Positions 36,141-46,475 of a stretch of DNA of 64,000 bases are shown piece by piece. The DNA comes from Eubacterium ruminantium (lineage in GTDB: Bacteria; Bacillota; Clostridia; Lachnospirales; Lachnospiraceae): positions 778,550 through 842,549 of the forward strand of contig FNUU01000001.1 in NCBI GenBank assembly GCA_900108205.1, written 5' to 3'. Both the position numbers and the translations under genes were made by a program. Position 1 is the stretch's first letter. Every line of letters begins with the position of its first letter. The notes beneath the pieces were generated by a model that was given only the letters and a program-made list of their open reading frames with translations, did no database searches and had not been told where the DNA came from.

Positions 36141-37268
36141 TCATTTTAAATATTCTCTCACATTAAAATCCTTGTCTGTTTCACTCGCTATTTCACCATA
36201 TTGACTGCCAAGAAGCTCCATTGTAACATTCGTGTCGCCCGTTTTCATATTAACATGATATCTGTAAATTGTATCCTTATAAACACTATGAACCACGGTA
36301 CACTTCTCCTGATCTATATGTTCAACAGTCCAGTATTCTCCATCTTTGGAATTAACATCCTTCCATGATTCTCGCTGGCCGCCATAATAATAATTCTTGA
36401 CCGCTACAAGGCAGTCCTCCGGGGTCAGATCTTTTTCTGCAAATCCCTCACTTCTAAATACTACAAGGACTTTTTCAACAGTAGATTCTTCATCTTTAAA
36501 AGCTATTCCTATAACATCTCCTGACGGTGTAAATGTATCTATCCAATACTCTGAATTGTACAGATCATTCATATACTCAATATTTTCAGTACAATATTTT
36601 TTTAATGCTTCAACAGTCTCATCCGTATTCATTCCCCACTTGACTCCACAGCACGTATACGTCGACTCTTCTTTTATAGCAATTTTATTAACTATATACT
36701 GACCATTTTCATTTTTTATTCCATTACCATAAATACCATTATAATCAAATGTAGCTTTGTCTCCTGATATTATTATTCCATCCTTTGGAAACCCCAGTTT
36801 TCCAGCTATATAATATACATCACAGCCTTTAAGCTGATATAAATCAGATAATACACCTTCGTCCTCTATCTCGGTTGTAGCTTCTGTACTTAATAACTCA
36901 CTTGCATCAGAAACACTTTGTTCTGATTGTTTAATATCAGAAGCACGTTCACTTTTGCTTCCTGGGTTATCATCATTCTGCGTTACATCAATCGTTTTCC
37001 CTGCAGGCGCTTCCGACTTATCATCTGTTTTTTTCCCACCTTTAATAAATAATACTACTGCAACGCATAAGGCTACTGCCATCAACCCAATAAAGACAGC
37101 AATATATAATTTCTTTTTGGGGCGCGGATACGATTCTAAAATCACCTTATTCTTTGATGTACCCGTCAATATTTCCGTATTTTCCTTTGTCTGTCCAATT
37201 CTTTTATTACAAGCACGACAGAAAAATGCATCATCACTATTTTCTTCTCCACAGTATATACATTTCAT
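36141..37268 (-). CDS. Zinc-ribbon, single-pass membrane protein of unknown function
   Basis: A 375-residue protein with an N-terminal four-cysteine ribbon (CIYCGEENSDDAFFCRAC), a membrane helix at about residues 54-75 (LYIAVFIGLMAVALCVAVVL), an acidic Ser/Thr linker and an outer domain of about 230 residues that I do not recognise. Ribbon inside and domain outside is the same layout as the C11 peptidase at 20638 and the next gene upstream. The outer part contains two close cysteines (TYTCCGVKWG). It ends 55 bp before the Lgt-like gene, and probably belongs to the same transcript. Confidence 0.7.
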   Translation of the reverse strand: MKCIYCGEENSDDAFFCRACNKRIGQTKENTEILTGTSKNKVILESYPRPKKKLYIAVFIGLMAVALCVAVVLFIKGGKKTDDKSEAPAGKTIDVTQNDDNPGSKSERASDIKQSEQSVSDASELLSTEATTEIEDEGVLSDLYQLKGCDVYYIAGKLGFPKDGIIISGDKATFDYNGIYGNGIKNENGQYIVNKIAIKEESTYTCCGVKWGMNTDETVEALKKYCTENIEYMNDLYNSEYWIDTFTPSGDVIGIAFKDEESTVEKVLVVFRSEGFAEKDLTPEDCLVAVKNYYYGGQRESWKDVNSKDGEYWTVEHIDQEKCTVVHSVYKDTIYRYHVNMKTGDTNVTMELLGSQYGEIASETDKDFNVREYLK

Positions 37269-37330
37269 ATTTCAATCTCCACTCTCAAATATTCCATATT
37301 CTTAGATATCAAATCCATCTGCTAAATCTC

Positions 37331-39343
37331 TCATTTATCAATTTTTAATTTCTTTGCAATATCATCCATGTAATAAGCCATGTTACCTTCAAACCATGGA
37401 TTATGATAATTTGTATATCCTCCATCAATGATCTTATGAGCAGCTTCGGTATTATTTGGCGTCAGATTACACCTCATGGCAAATTCATATTGTGTTTCAG
37501 AATCACAGCAAACGCCATACATCACAAGCGCTGCCAATCCTTTATTCGGACAATCATTCGTTATACCTGCGTATGCTCCTTCCCAGACATACGCTTCCGC
37601 CGCAGGGCAGAATTTCCATACTTTATCCGTGTATACATCTATTGCAGCATCGAAAAACCACAGTGCTCCAAAATATCCAAATACATCTTCCTTGAAAGCA
37701 TTTTTCCAATCAGCGCCCCACATATCAGACTCATATTTGCAATATTTATTATCTTTAAATACTTTTATCATTTCTGTCTGATCGGCCGTCATTTCCGGAT
37801 CATTACTATATTTTCCAAATCCTCTTGCCAGGTCTCCTGCTGTTGCAAGCATATAATAGCCTGATTGTTTTACTTTCTCAGCTGTTTCCTCAAATTTACT
37901 CCAGTCCGAAACCATTTCCGCTATTTTTTCAGGTTCGCTCGTTCCAAAAACTGCCTCCGCTATATCTTTCCTATAGAAAAAACCGCTTGGACATATCAAA
38001 TAAGACATAGCTTTAAGCTTACCGTCATAGGTTGCCCTGTCTATAGCATACTGATATGAATTTGCGTAATAACCTGTAAGTCCCAACGTTGAAATATCTA
38101 TATATTTTTCTGTATTTAATTTATCAACCGAATCTTCATTATAGACAACTATAGACGGTATTTTCTCACTATTAAATGCTTCTGTTACTGAATTATAGTA
38201 ATCATCTGATTCAAATCTCTTATTAAGATTAACATATTCGATATAGTCTTTATATTCCGGATAATTATTTGCAAAATAAAGCTGCAAAGCCTCCGAAAAT
38301 TCATGATTACCAGAATAGATATATATTTTATCATTTGTAATGTCAGGCAGCCCCTCAATCGGATTTTTTCTCGGCCACGAATCCTGATTATTCTCCGTAT
38401 TTGACGCACTAGAAGATTCCTGAGAATCATTTACAGCAATAACACCATCAGTACTTACTACAGCATCTATACTATAATCTGTATCACTAAATGTTGAATC
38501 AACCTCAATATGTCCATCTATTGTGACATACCCCTCATTACCGATACCATCTACAATATTTGTCACATCATATTTGATAGAAAATGTATATGGTTTTGTA
38601 CCATGTTTTTCTACAGTACAGGAAGCAAGCCTATCAGGCTCATATTCATTTAAATTATACTGTGAATCTGAAATAATCTTTTCATTAACCAATTTCCGTA
38701 TAAATTCTTCACGAAGTTCAATAATCTTACTGTCCTTAAAGGATGTTGAAACATTATTCACCTTCCAGTTGCCCTTTATTCCAGAGATACTGATATTCGC
38801 ATATACTATTCTTTTCAGAAAACTATCCTCTACAGTAAGTGCCACTTTGGATTTTCCACCAAAAAACTTATACTCTGAATCAATGATATCCAGGTCAGTA
38901 ACATAAGCATAAACACCTTTTTCTCCTGTAATATTCTCTATACAATACCAAAAACTATACTTCTCCGGTTCCCCTGTTGCTTTATCGTAATCAGGATTCT
39001 TGCCTGTAAAATAATCCATATAATAATCTTTATCAGGCGCATTAAATCCAAGAAACAGTATTACTCCAAACAATAAAACAACAGCAGAAGCCACGCAGGC
39101 AAGGATAATCCATGTCTTTTTGCCTGATTTTTTACCTTTTTCCTTCTTCCTTCCGTTCTGTTTTATTATATTCGAATCATTATTCTGAAAAAAAGTACTT
39201 GTATTCGGTACTACACCGGAGTTTTTTTCAGTAGTTCTATTCATGAATTCATTTATCATCTGTTCGTCTGTCGTATTCCCGCAATATGGACAGAACTGTT
39301 CATAATCATCTATTATCTTCCCACAAACTCTGCATACCTTCAT
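37331..39343 (-). CDS. Zinc-ribbon membrane protein with a solute-binding-like outer domain
   Basis: A 670-residue protein from the ATG at 39341-39343 (AAGGAAAGGTG upstream). Layout: four-cysteine ribbon (CRVCGKIIDDYEQFCPYC), polar region, membrane helix near residues 78-100, a beta-rich domain of about 200 residues, then an outer part (about residues 330-670) that resembles a family 1 extracellular solute-binding protein: KIYIYSGNHEFSEALQLYF, PSIVVYNEDS and the aromatic stretch DVFGYFGALWFFDA. No ABC permease is nearby, so it may act as a tethered receptor and not for import. The binding partner is unknown. Confidence 0.7.
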   Translation of the reverse strand: MKVCRVCGKIIDDYEQFCPYCGNTTDEQMINEFMNRTTEKNSGVVPNTSTFFQNNDSNIIKQNGRKKEKGKKSGKKTWIILACVASAVVLLFGVILFLGFNAPDKDYYMDYFTGKNPDYDKATGEPEKYSFWYCIENITGEKGVYAYVTDLDIIDSEYKFFGGKSKVALTVEDSFLKRIVYANISISGIKGNWKVNNVSTSFKDSKIIELREEFIRKLVNEKIISDSQYNLNEYEPDRLASCTVEKHGTKPYTFSIKYDVTNIVDGIGNEGYVTIDGHIEVDSTFSDTDYSIDAVVSTDGVIAVNDSQESSSASNTENNQDSWPRKNPIEGLPDITNDKIYIYSGNHEFSEALQLYFANNYPEYKDYIEYVNLNKRFESDDYYNSVTEAFNSEKIPSIVVYNEDSVDKLNTEKYIDISTLGLTGYYANSYQYAIDRATYDGKLKAMSYLICPSGFFYRKDIAEAVFGTSEPEKIAEMVSDWSKFEETAEKVKQSGYYMLATAGDLARGFGKYSNDPEMTADQTEMIKVFKDNKYCKYESDMWGADWKNAFKEDVFGYFGALWFFDAAIDVYTDKVWKFCPAAEAYVWEGAYAGITNDCPNKGLAALVMYGVCCDSETQYEFAMRCNLTPNNTEAAHKIIDGGYTNYHNPWFEGNMAYYMDDIAKKLKIDK

Positions 39344-39438
39344 ACAATCACCTTTCCTTAAAAAAACTATATATACTAACACCTCACAGCACTTATATCA
39401 TCTTCCAAGGTTAAATCTTAAACACATAATTACATTTA

Positions 39439-42400
39439 TTATTTGATTTTTCTTTTTCCTTGTTCAATAATCCCAGGAAAACAATATGGTTCATGAGTCA
39501 TATGAAAATATTCTTTCATACTGGAACATCCATATTCTTGATAATAAATGAATATCCAGTCTTTTGCCACACTTGACATCAATAACGATACCCCTTCTCC
39601 TAATTCATACGTATACGAGTCATTATCATTTCTAACATCATCTAAGAATTCCGTCGGAGGTTCCAATGTATTAGTTATGCCATAATGTTTTCCCAAATCA
39701 GATACAACATCCCCTTTTATCCTATATAATATAAGCCTTCCGCTCTTGCCATACTCCTTTAATGCTTTTGTTGCATCATAATGGTATATCATTCCTTCAA
39801 TGCTGCCAATAATATTATAACCACCCGTAATCAAATTCAGTATTCCACTTGTATCCAAGAAATTCAAACCCATACCATCAAAATATACAACTTTTTCAGG
39901 TGTATATTCCATTTTATTAATCATATAAGCCGCACCAATCTGTGACAGATATCCTCCAAGTGAATGTCCTGTAATATAAACCTTCTTATTGCTTTGCAAT
40001 GCATATTTAACTACTTCTTTAGCAATGCTTTCCGCATAAGATTCTTCTAAATGATAACCGGCAGCTCCGTATCCTAAAATATTATCTGCCCATTCGCATA
40101 TCTCACCATTTGTGCCTCTATACGCAAGTACAATATTATCGTCACATTCAAACACTGTACAACTGAAATGTTCATCAGATAATAATTCCACTTGTGTATT
40201 TTCAAAGTATGTTATCTTCCATCTATTATAGATTCCTCTATCAACTCCATAAGAACTAAAGTCTACATATCCAATTCTCTCTGCTTTTACATATGAATCG
40301 TCATTTTGTAATTCATCATCTGCATAAAATTCTGCTTTCCCACTATTTTTATAATTATTATATGCTGTAGAACCATCTTCATAAGCCAATATTGCAAATA
40401 TGGCAAGATCCCTGTCTCCAACATCCCATTTAAGCGGTCTGTTATCCTCTTTATCATTATAACCATCCAAATCAGTATCAGGCATTATTGGTGATGAAAC
40501 ATATTTGATATATATCCTGTTTTCATCATGTACTATGATCACTTCTTCCCCGTTTTTTCTTCCGTCTTTATCATAATCATCATTTGCCTGTATTTCATCT
40601 TTTGATAATCCTTCAAAAGGATTAATCCCTGTTCCGGTTCTTAGTTTTCCTTCAACAATAAGATCGATATAATAATCAAGTATTCCATCATTATTGGCAT
40701 CTATGTCTGGAATCGTAAGTCCCTGAATTTCTTCAAATACCTCCTCAAGAGAAACTTCATCATCACTTATCTCTGAAGCCCTGTAATACATTCCACCTGT
40801 CTCATTGGATATTCTTTTTAATAGAGTCTCATCAATATCACCAAGTCCTATGGTATAAATACGTATATTTTTCTTTTTTGCCTCTTCAATTATCTCATCA
40901 TAATGCTTTTCAGATTCATCAACAGTATCCTCACCATCTGACAAAAATATAATAGATTTGTATATTGCATCACCGCCATCATCATCTGAAAACTCTGCAA
41001 GCGCATTCAATAATCCAGCACTGCCATTAGTACCGGCTTCTCCGCTGCTTCCACAGCCGGTACTTCCATCGTTGTTGACAATATTACCAACAGCATCAAC
41101 ACACTCCTGAATATTAGTCGTCATAGGAACAATTGTTTTTGCTATCCTTGCAAATTGTATAATACTGGCATAGTCATAATCTGTTCTTAAGTGGCTAAGA
41201 TACTCCTTTACAATCTCTATTCTCTGATAATTCGGATCATTTTCATCCATACTTTTTGAATAATCAACAACAAATGCAACCTTTACTACAATTTGAGCCA
41301 GTTCTTCCTCTGTTTTTATATCAAGATTTAAAGCTTCATCAATCTTTGCTTTGTCAAGCAATACATATATCCCGGCACGTTCAACCTCCGCAGTTGCGAT
41401 ACTGTTCTCGACTGTTGTTCTTACCTCAAACAGCTGCTGCGTATCCTCATCAAGTCTGTAAATAGCAGCCTCACGTTCTTTTTCTTTAAGAGACTGATTA
41501 TACATTTCTAACCGGGCACTAAGTTCCTCATGTGTCGGGAAGTCAAGATAATACGCCTCTCCCAAATACCCTGTCATATTTTCTGATATAAATGGATTTC
41601 CTGACACCGGTGAAAGACTTACATTTTCAGGATTACCATTGTAATCCATATTAACTGATGCTCTCGTCAACGATTTCTCAGACCCACATTCAAGAGTGAC
41701 CTTAAAGCTCTGATTTTTTACCAATGGGTCAGTATGATTCATAACCTCCCAATAATCGCTGGCTTCATCCTCATCTGTGTCTGTCACACATGGATTTGTC
41801 TTATAATTTTTTACTTCCTCGCCATCTGACAGTCCATCTCCATCTGTATCGGACACCCCCGGATCTGTTCCGGCTTCAATCTCAGCTTTATTAATCAATT
41901 TATCTTTATCACTATCTCGATCCGCATCACAGATTCCATCTCCATATGTATCATATTTTGTCGGATCAGTTCCGGTCATAAGGTATTCAACACCATCCTG
42001 AAGTCCATCGTCATCAGTATCCGGGTTATTATCATCAGTACCTATACTTGCCTCAATATATGCAATAAGGCCATCACCATCTTTATCATCCAAATCTACA
42101 CTCACATTTTCCATATATTTTTCATCATCATTAGAAAATGTTACCGAATCACTGTTTTCTCTTTTACGTCTGTCAACTGCTGTAACAATAAGCGTATTTT
42201 CCCCCAACATCATTGCAGGAGAATCTATCGACCATGCGCTATCTGTTAGTTCAAGCTTTCCTGAAGATATTTCAACATTATTTCCATCGATAATCTGATA
42301 TTTTAATTCATCAAGATTTATCTCGGATCCCTCAACAGTACCTGTAAAACCCTGAAAATCCTCGGATATATAATAGATATCGAAAGTATCATCATGACTG

Positions 42401-43068
42401 AAAACCCCTTTATCAATTGACACGGTGATATCTCCAAAACCACTAGTTCCGTTAGCAACGCCTCCGCCTCCACCGCCACTGTTCTTTTCAGATTTTAGTT
42501 TATTCACTATCAGAAAAATAACAGTAAATAATAAAACAGCAACTATTGATATTGAAAGAATAATTACTATTCTTTTAAATCGCCTGTCAAAAATTTCATC
42601 GTTGCCTTTGTTATTAATTTTTGCAGCATCTTGTCTGCTGCTTCCTGTGTTATTATCGTTGTCAATTCCCGGAGAAGCCGGCTTATTACCACTAAAGATA
42701 TTATCTACCTGATTATTTCCCGTACGTGCTGACGTACTATCTGCAGTATATCCAATATTAACCCTGACGCATACCGAATCACTCTGACGCGATGAATCCA
42801 GTATCAATTCATCACGATTCTTTAATTCAACCTTTATTATTTTTTGGTTGTTACATATTGTTCCATTCCTGCTATTTAAATCCTGATAATACCATTTATT
42901 ATTTTCTTTAAAAAAAACTCCATGGTTTGCTGATACCTTGTTTCCCCTGACAACTATATCATTATTCCTATTTCGGCCTATGGTTATGGTATCTTTATTA
43001 AAATCATCAAGATTATATTCAGTATTCAATTTATCGTATGATATTTTTATAATAATCTTTTCTGCCAT
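39439..43068 (-). CDS. FHA-transmembrane-TSP3-VWA-lipase surface protein
   Basis: A 1209-residue protein. The FHA domain (about residues 25-95) has [19 protein letters not shown] and LNSRNGT, so it should bind phosphothreonine in the cytosol. A membrane helix lies near 167-190. Outside follow calcium-binding thrombospondin type 3-like repeats ([29 protein letters not shown]; about 325-440), a VWA domain with the MIDAS motif DYSKS (about 600-770), an EF-hand-like loop (DANNDGILD), and a class 3 lipase domain with the nucleophile motif GHSLGG (near 1033). The lipase or VWA part may act on lipids or bind neighbours. AAGGAGG precedes the ATG. Confidence 0.85.
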   Translation of the reverse strand: MAEKIIIKISYDKLNTEYNLDDFNKDTITIGRNRNNDIVVRGNKVSANHGVFFKENNKWYYQDLNSRNGTICNNQKIIKVELKNRDELILDSSRQSDSVCVRVNIGYTADSTSARTGNNQVDNIFSGNKPASPGIDNDNNTGSSRQDAAKINNKGNDEIFDRRFKRIVIILSISIVAVLLFTVIFLIVNKLKSEKNSGGGGGGVANGTSGFGDITVSIDKGVFSHDDTFDIYYISEDFQGFTGTVEGSEINLDELKYQIIDGNNVEISSGKLELTDSAWSIDSPAMMLGENTLIVTAVDRRKRENSDSVTFSNDDEKYMENVSVDLDDKDGDGLIAYIEASIGTDDNNPDTDDDGLQDGVEYLMTGTDPTKYDTYGDGICDADRDSDKDKLINKAEIEAGTDPGVSDTDGDGLSDGEEVKNYKTNPCVTDTDEDEASDYWEVMNHTDPLVKNQSFKVTLECGSEKSLTRASVNMDYNGNPENVSLSPVSGNPFISENMTGYLGEAYYLDFPTHEELSARLEMYNQSLKEKEREAAIYRLDEDTQQLFEVRTTVENSIATAEVERAGIYVLLDKAKIDEALNLDIKTEEELAQIVVKVAFVVDYSKSMDENDPNYQRIEIVKEYLSHLRTDYDYASIIQFARIAKTIVPMTTNIQECVDAVGNIVNNDGSTGCGSSGEAGTNGSAGLLNALAEFSDDDGGDAIYKSIIFLSDGEDTVDESEKHYDEIIEEAKKKNIRIYTIGLGDIDETLLKRISNETGGMYYRASEISDDEVSLEEVFEEIQGLTIPDIDANNDGILDYYIDLIVEGKLRTGTGINPFEGLSKDEIQANDDYDKDGRKNGEEVIIVHDENRIYIKYVSSPIMPDTDLDGYNDKEDNRPLKWDVGDRDLAIFAILAYEDGSTAYNNYKNSGKAEFYADDELQNDDSYVKAERIGYVDFSSYGVDRGIYNRWKITYFENTQVELLSDEHFSCTVFECDDNIVLAYRGTNGEICEWADNILGYGAAGYHLEESYAESIAKEVVKYALQSNKKVYITGHSLGGYLSQIGAAYMINKMEYTPEKVVYFDGMGLNFLDTSGILNLITGGYNIIGSIEGMIYHYDATKALKEYGKSGRLILYRIKGDVVSDLGKHYGITNTLEPPTEFLDDVRNDNDSYTYELGEGVSLLMSSVAKDWIFIYYQEYGCSSMKEYFHMTHEPYCFPGIIEQGKRKIK

Positions 43069-43126
43069 AATACCTCCTTACCCCAAAGCAAAATAGTAAT
43101 GATATTTGATTCTATGAAATATTCAA

Positions 43127-44443
43127 TTAATAATTATATGGTGGCTGATATGATGAATAGTTGCCTCCTCTATATCCTCCCTGTCCTTGTGAGTTATCAT
43201 CCATATGAAGATAAACGGAAGAAAAGATAATTGCACCTACCCATACAATAGCAACCCAGATTTTTCCAATTGGCAACGCCTCGAAAAGACTGATATCCTC
43301 ATCAAAATAACTATTATATTTACCCTTAATTGAGCTTATCATAATTATTACCAATAAAACCGTGACAGCCTGACATACTATCGGCGCCACCCATCTGCCG
43401 TAAATCTTTTCGCCTTTATAATGCCTCTTAAAATTAGATGCTAACATAGAAACACATGCTATCTCAAAAATTACTTCTATCAGAAGCAAAACAGTATATG
43501 AGGAACTAAAAAGAACCTTAAAGCCTATCTCTCCCAATTCACCGACTGCAATCATAACCATACCGATAATCAGTAAGAACACACCGATAACTCCACCAGA
43601 AAAAAGCTGTGAACCTGTTGATTGTCCTTTCTTATTTCCCATGAACAACGCTATAGGAAGTACGATAGCCCCTATGGTCATAAGAACATATGATACAAAT
43701 ATAAAGAATATTATAACTCCATATGTACTCTGAAACAGTTCGCCAACATACCCCAAAATCTCTGCAGACTTAACAAAATCAATAAAACACAGTATTCCTA
43801 TAACACTCCACAGAATTCCGGAAATCACCATAAAAACAAAGGCATTTCCTGAATAACCACTTTGTCCATACGGCCCGGAACCAATCGGTGGATATCCATT
43901 CATCCCGCCCTGAGGATATCCATTTGTGCCGCTCTGACCATATCCATTCACTCCTGCCGGTGGATATCCATTTGTGTCATTCTGACCATATCCATTCACT
44001 CCTGTCGGTGGATATCCATTCACATTTGGCTGTCCATATTCAATTAATCCTGCAGAAGCATATCCTGCATTAGCCTGTCCATATTGAATCACAGACTGTT
44101 GTTCATGCTGAACTGTTGATTCACTATTTATTTGAACATCTATCGTTACAGACATAGGATCACCTTGAAATCCCAAGGTAAGTTTCATACGATCCGCAAG
44201 ATTAGATCTTATTATTCTATTCCCATTTACCAACGAACCATTTGTACTGTTAAGATCCTGATAAGCCCATTCTCCATTTTCCTGAAAAAAGCAGCCATGA
44301 TGTCCTGAAACCTTAGCTCCTGTCAGCAAAATATCACAATCGTGACTACGTCCGATTACCAATGTATTCTTGCCAAAGCTGTCAAGATCAACAGTTTTAT
44401 TCTGTCCTGCATCATTGATTATAAGTACCGTTTTACTACTCAT
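43127..44443 (-). CDS. FHA-domain polytopic membrane protein
   Basis: A 438-residue protein from the ATG at 44441-44443 behind GGGAGGAAAG. The FHA domain is intact (IGRSHDCDILL, VSGHHGCFF, LNSTNGS). A Gly/Tyr/Pro/Asn repeat linker follows (NGYPPTGVNGYGQ and variants). The second half holds about six membrane helices, with no transporter signature that I know. Its C-terminus is again Gly/Tyr-rich. It may anchor phosphorylated partners at the membrane. It lies between the SGNH hydrolase and the lipase-type FHA protein. Confidence 0.8.
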   Translation of the reverse strand: MSSKTVLIINDAGQNKTVDLDSFGKNTLVIGRSHDCDILLTGAKVSGHHGCFFQENGEWAYQDLNSTNGSLVNGNRIIRSNLADRMKLTLGFQGDPMSVTIDVQINSESTVQHEQQSVIQYGQANAGYASAGLIEYGQPNVNGYPPTGVNGYGQNDTNGYPPAGVNGYGQSGTNGYPQGGMNGYPPIGSGPYGQSGYSGNAFVFMVISGILWSVIGILCFIDFVKSAEILGYVGELFQSTYGVIIFFIFVSYVLMTIGAIVLPIALFMGNKKGQSTGSQLFSGGVIGVFLLIIGMVMIAVGELGEIGFKVLFSSSYTVLLLIEVIFEIACVSMLASNFKRHYKGEKIYGRWVAPIVCQAVTVLLVIIMISSIKGKYNSYFDEDISLFEALPIGKIWVAIVWVGAIIFSSVYLHMDDNSQGQGGYRGGNYSSYQPPYNY

Positions 44444-44546
44444 AAACTTTCCTCCCACAAACCTCTTATTTTAATATGATAAACATATTAGCCCCATCAT
44501 AGATTACACATAACAAAGAATCTGAATTGAAATATAAGCTATTTAA

Positions 44547-45260
44547 TCAGCCAAAGTATCTGCTGAGCTCTCTGATAACTCCATCTGCCAATGTTCTCAT
44601 TCCCCTCATATCCGGATGTATGCCATCAATTGTTTCATAAGGCATTCCCTGATCCGCAACATTTAAAAAATATGCCCCTGCTAATTCCGCTTCACTTTTT
44701 ATAACAGAGTTAAATTCACGAAAATCACACCCATAGTACTCATTAGGAAAACAAAATGATGGTTCCATGGGAATATAAGCAGGATTTATGGTAATACAGC
44801 AGATCACAGCATTAGGATAATTATTTCTTAAACGTTTCAACATAAGTCGGTATGCATTTTCAAATATCATTTCCGGAAATCCGCTGTCTCTTCTGGTCAT
44901 TTTCTTTCTTAAAGTTGCGCCGTATCCCCAATCATTTGTTCCCATGTAGATGAGAATCACGTCCGGCATCATACCTCCAAAATGTAACCCTCCTGTTCTT
45001 TCTTTGCTTGATGCAGATGGAAAAAGCACTGCGCTTCCCGGTATACACGTTACTCTGCTTCCGGACCAGGAATTATTTACAAGAAATGATGCTCCGAAGG
45101 TATTTATAACTATCCCCCACCAGGTATCATTCATGTCATAAATACCATATTGTCCTTTACTATAGAACGAGCTGTATCCGGGCAAGATATAACCATCAAG
45201 TGTACTTATGGAATCTCCCAATATAGATATTTTTTTCCCTGTCATATAATTTTGTATCAA
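44547..45260 (-). CDS. SGNH/GDSL-type hydrolase
   Basis: A protein of about 237 residues with the four SGNH blocks: ILGDSIST (nucleophile), NSWSGSRV, YMGTNDWG and the DGIHPD motif with catalytic Asp and His. These enzymes are esterases or deacetylases of lipids or glycans. There is no clear signal peptide, so it may be cytosolic. The start is uncertain: a TTG at 45258-45260 fits the strong GGGGGAG site, while ATG codons lie upstream and 15 bases downstream. It interrupts the row of FHA genes and may act on the same glycans or lipids. Confidence 0.8.
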   Translation of the reverse strand: MIQNYMTGKKISILGDSISTLDGYILPGYSSFYSKGQYGIYDMNDTWWGIVINTFGASFLVNNSWSGSRVTCIPGSAVLFPSASSKERTGGLHFGGMMPDVILIYMGTNDWGYGATLRKKMTRRDSGFPEMIFENAYRLMLKRLRNNYPNAVICCITINPAYIPMEPSFCFPNEYYGCDFREFNSVIKSEAELAGAYFLNVADQGMPYETIDGIHPDMRGMRTLADGVIRELSRYFG

Positions 45261-45319
45261 GTAGCTCTCCCCCATCACCATCATACTAACATCAATGGTT
45301 AAATATCATTTCCATTCTA

Positions 45320-45363
45320 ATTATGGTGAATAATCCTTATCAAGTAAGACTATTCACCATAAT
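45320..45363. repeat. A+T-rich inverted repeat
   Basis: ATTATGGTGAATA and TATTCACCATAAT form 13-bp perfect arms around an 18-nt loop in the spacer before the SGNH gene. Neither strand has a T run, so it is not a typical terminator. Confidence 0.6.
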
Positions 45364-45429
45364 AATAAAACCTTATTAACTTACTCTTACTGGTTCGAAT
45401 AGTATATATACAATACTATTCATAACTCA

Positions 45430-46362
45430 CTATTCTTTGACGTCAATTACATACCATGAAGAACCACATTTAATAACAGTAACATCAAGTGCTCCATCAA
45501 CCTGATTACCACCCTTTGACATTACAAACTTGACATTTACTATCTTGGCATCATCTACATCAATATTTAAAAATCCCTTTAGATAAGTCTTGTATTCACT
45601 GAGATCCGAGGCCGGTACATTACGTGTTGTACTTGCCTTAATATTTGAAACAGTAACACTTCCAAAATCATACATATCTTCAATACTTGTCATTAATGCA
45701 GATAACTGTGGGTGTAATGATTTCTTTACCTTAGAGACATCTCTTTCAGCAAGACCTTCTACAAGATTAACAGCACATTTTTCCGGACTTCCGTTAACAC
45801 CATTTTTCTTTACAATAAGAATAATCGCAACAACAATTGCAGCTATCAATACAACTGATAAAATTGAAGCTATCAAAATCTTTTTCTTTTTCTGACTCTT
45901 AGCTACCTGATCATTTGCATAATCTCTAATCTTATCATTTGCAATACCACTTGCTATATCATTAATAGCTCCAATAGTATTCATTCCCGGTCCTGATGGC
46001 GGAACGGTCTCAACTCCTCCCATATACGGCTGATTAGCTGTCATCATAAGGCTGACGTCAATCCTAAGTGAATCAGCTCCCGGCACAGTATCAAAGATCA
46101 TTACATCTCCCTGATTAAGGCTTACCTGCTGAATTCTGTTACCATTAACTATTGTTCCGTTGGTACTATTGGTATCCTGATAAAACCATATACCATTCTG
46201 CTTATAAAACTGTCCATGATGACCAGAGACCTTAATATTTTCAACCTGAATATCACAATCACGACTTCTACCGATTGTAATGATATTCTTATTGAATTTA
46301 TCAAGATCAAAGCTTCCTGCTCTCTGACCATCCTGAACCGTTAGTATTGCATTCTGTCCCAT
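45430..46362 (-). CDS. FHA-transmembrane protein with a small outer domain
   Basis: A 310-residue protein. Intact FHA at residues 20-95 (IGRSRDCDIQV, VSGHHGQFY, NSTNGTIVNG), a polar region, a membrane helix (ILIASILSVVLIAAIVVAIIL) near residues 160-182, and an outer domain of about 120 residues. The outer part looks like the DUF4878/NTF2-like fold that is common in lipoproteins (KCAVNLVEGLAERDVSKVKK and the ending SSWYVIDVKE). The ribosome site is weak (AAAAGA). A cytosolic phosphopeptide reader with an outer sensor is the likely layout. Confidence 0.8.
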   Translation of the reverse strand: MGQNAILTVQDGQRAGSFDLDKFNKNIITIGRSRDCDIQVENIKVSGHHGQFYKQNGIWFYQDTNSTNGTIVNGNRIQQVSLNQGDVMIFDTVPGADSLRIDVSLMMTANQPYMGGVETVPPSGPGMNTIGAINDIASGIANDKIRDYANDQVAKSQKKKKILIASILSVVLIAAIVVAIILIVKKNGVNGSPEKCAVNLVEGLAERDVSKVKKSLHPQLSALMTSIEDMYDFGSVTVSNIKASTTRNVPASDLSEYKTYLKGFLNIDVDDAKIVNVKFVMSKGGNQVDGALDVTVIKCGSSWYVIDVKE

Positions 46363-46475
46363 CTTTTCTTTTAGGTTCGAAATATCATAAGATATTCGTA
46401 TCCTTCCTCCTTTTTTATTATTTTATATAGCATTATTTTGTTTTTCTGATTTGTTATAGTTAAACAAAATTATGT

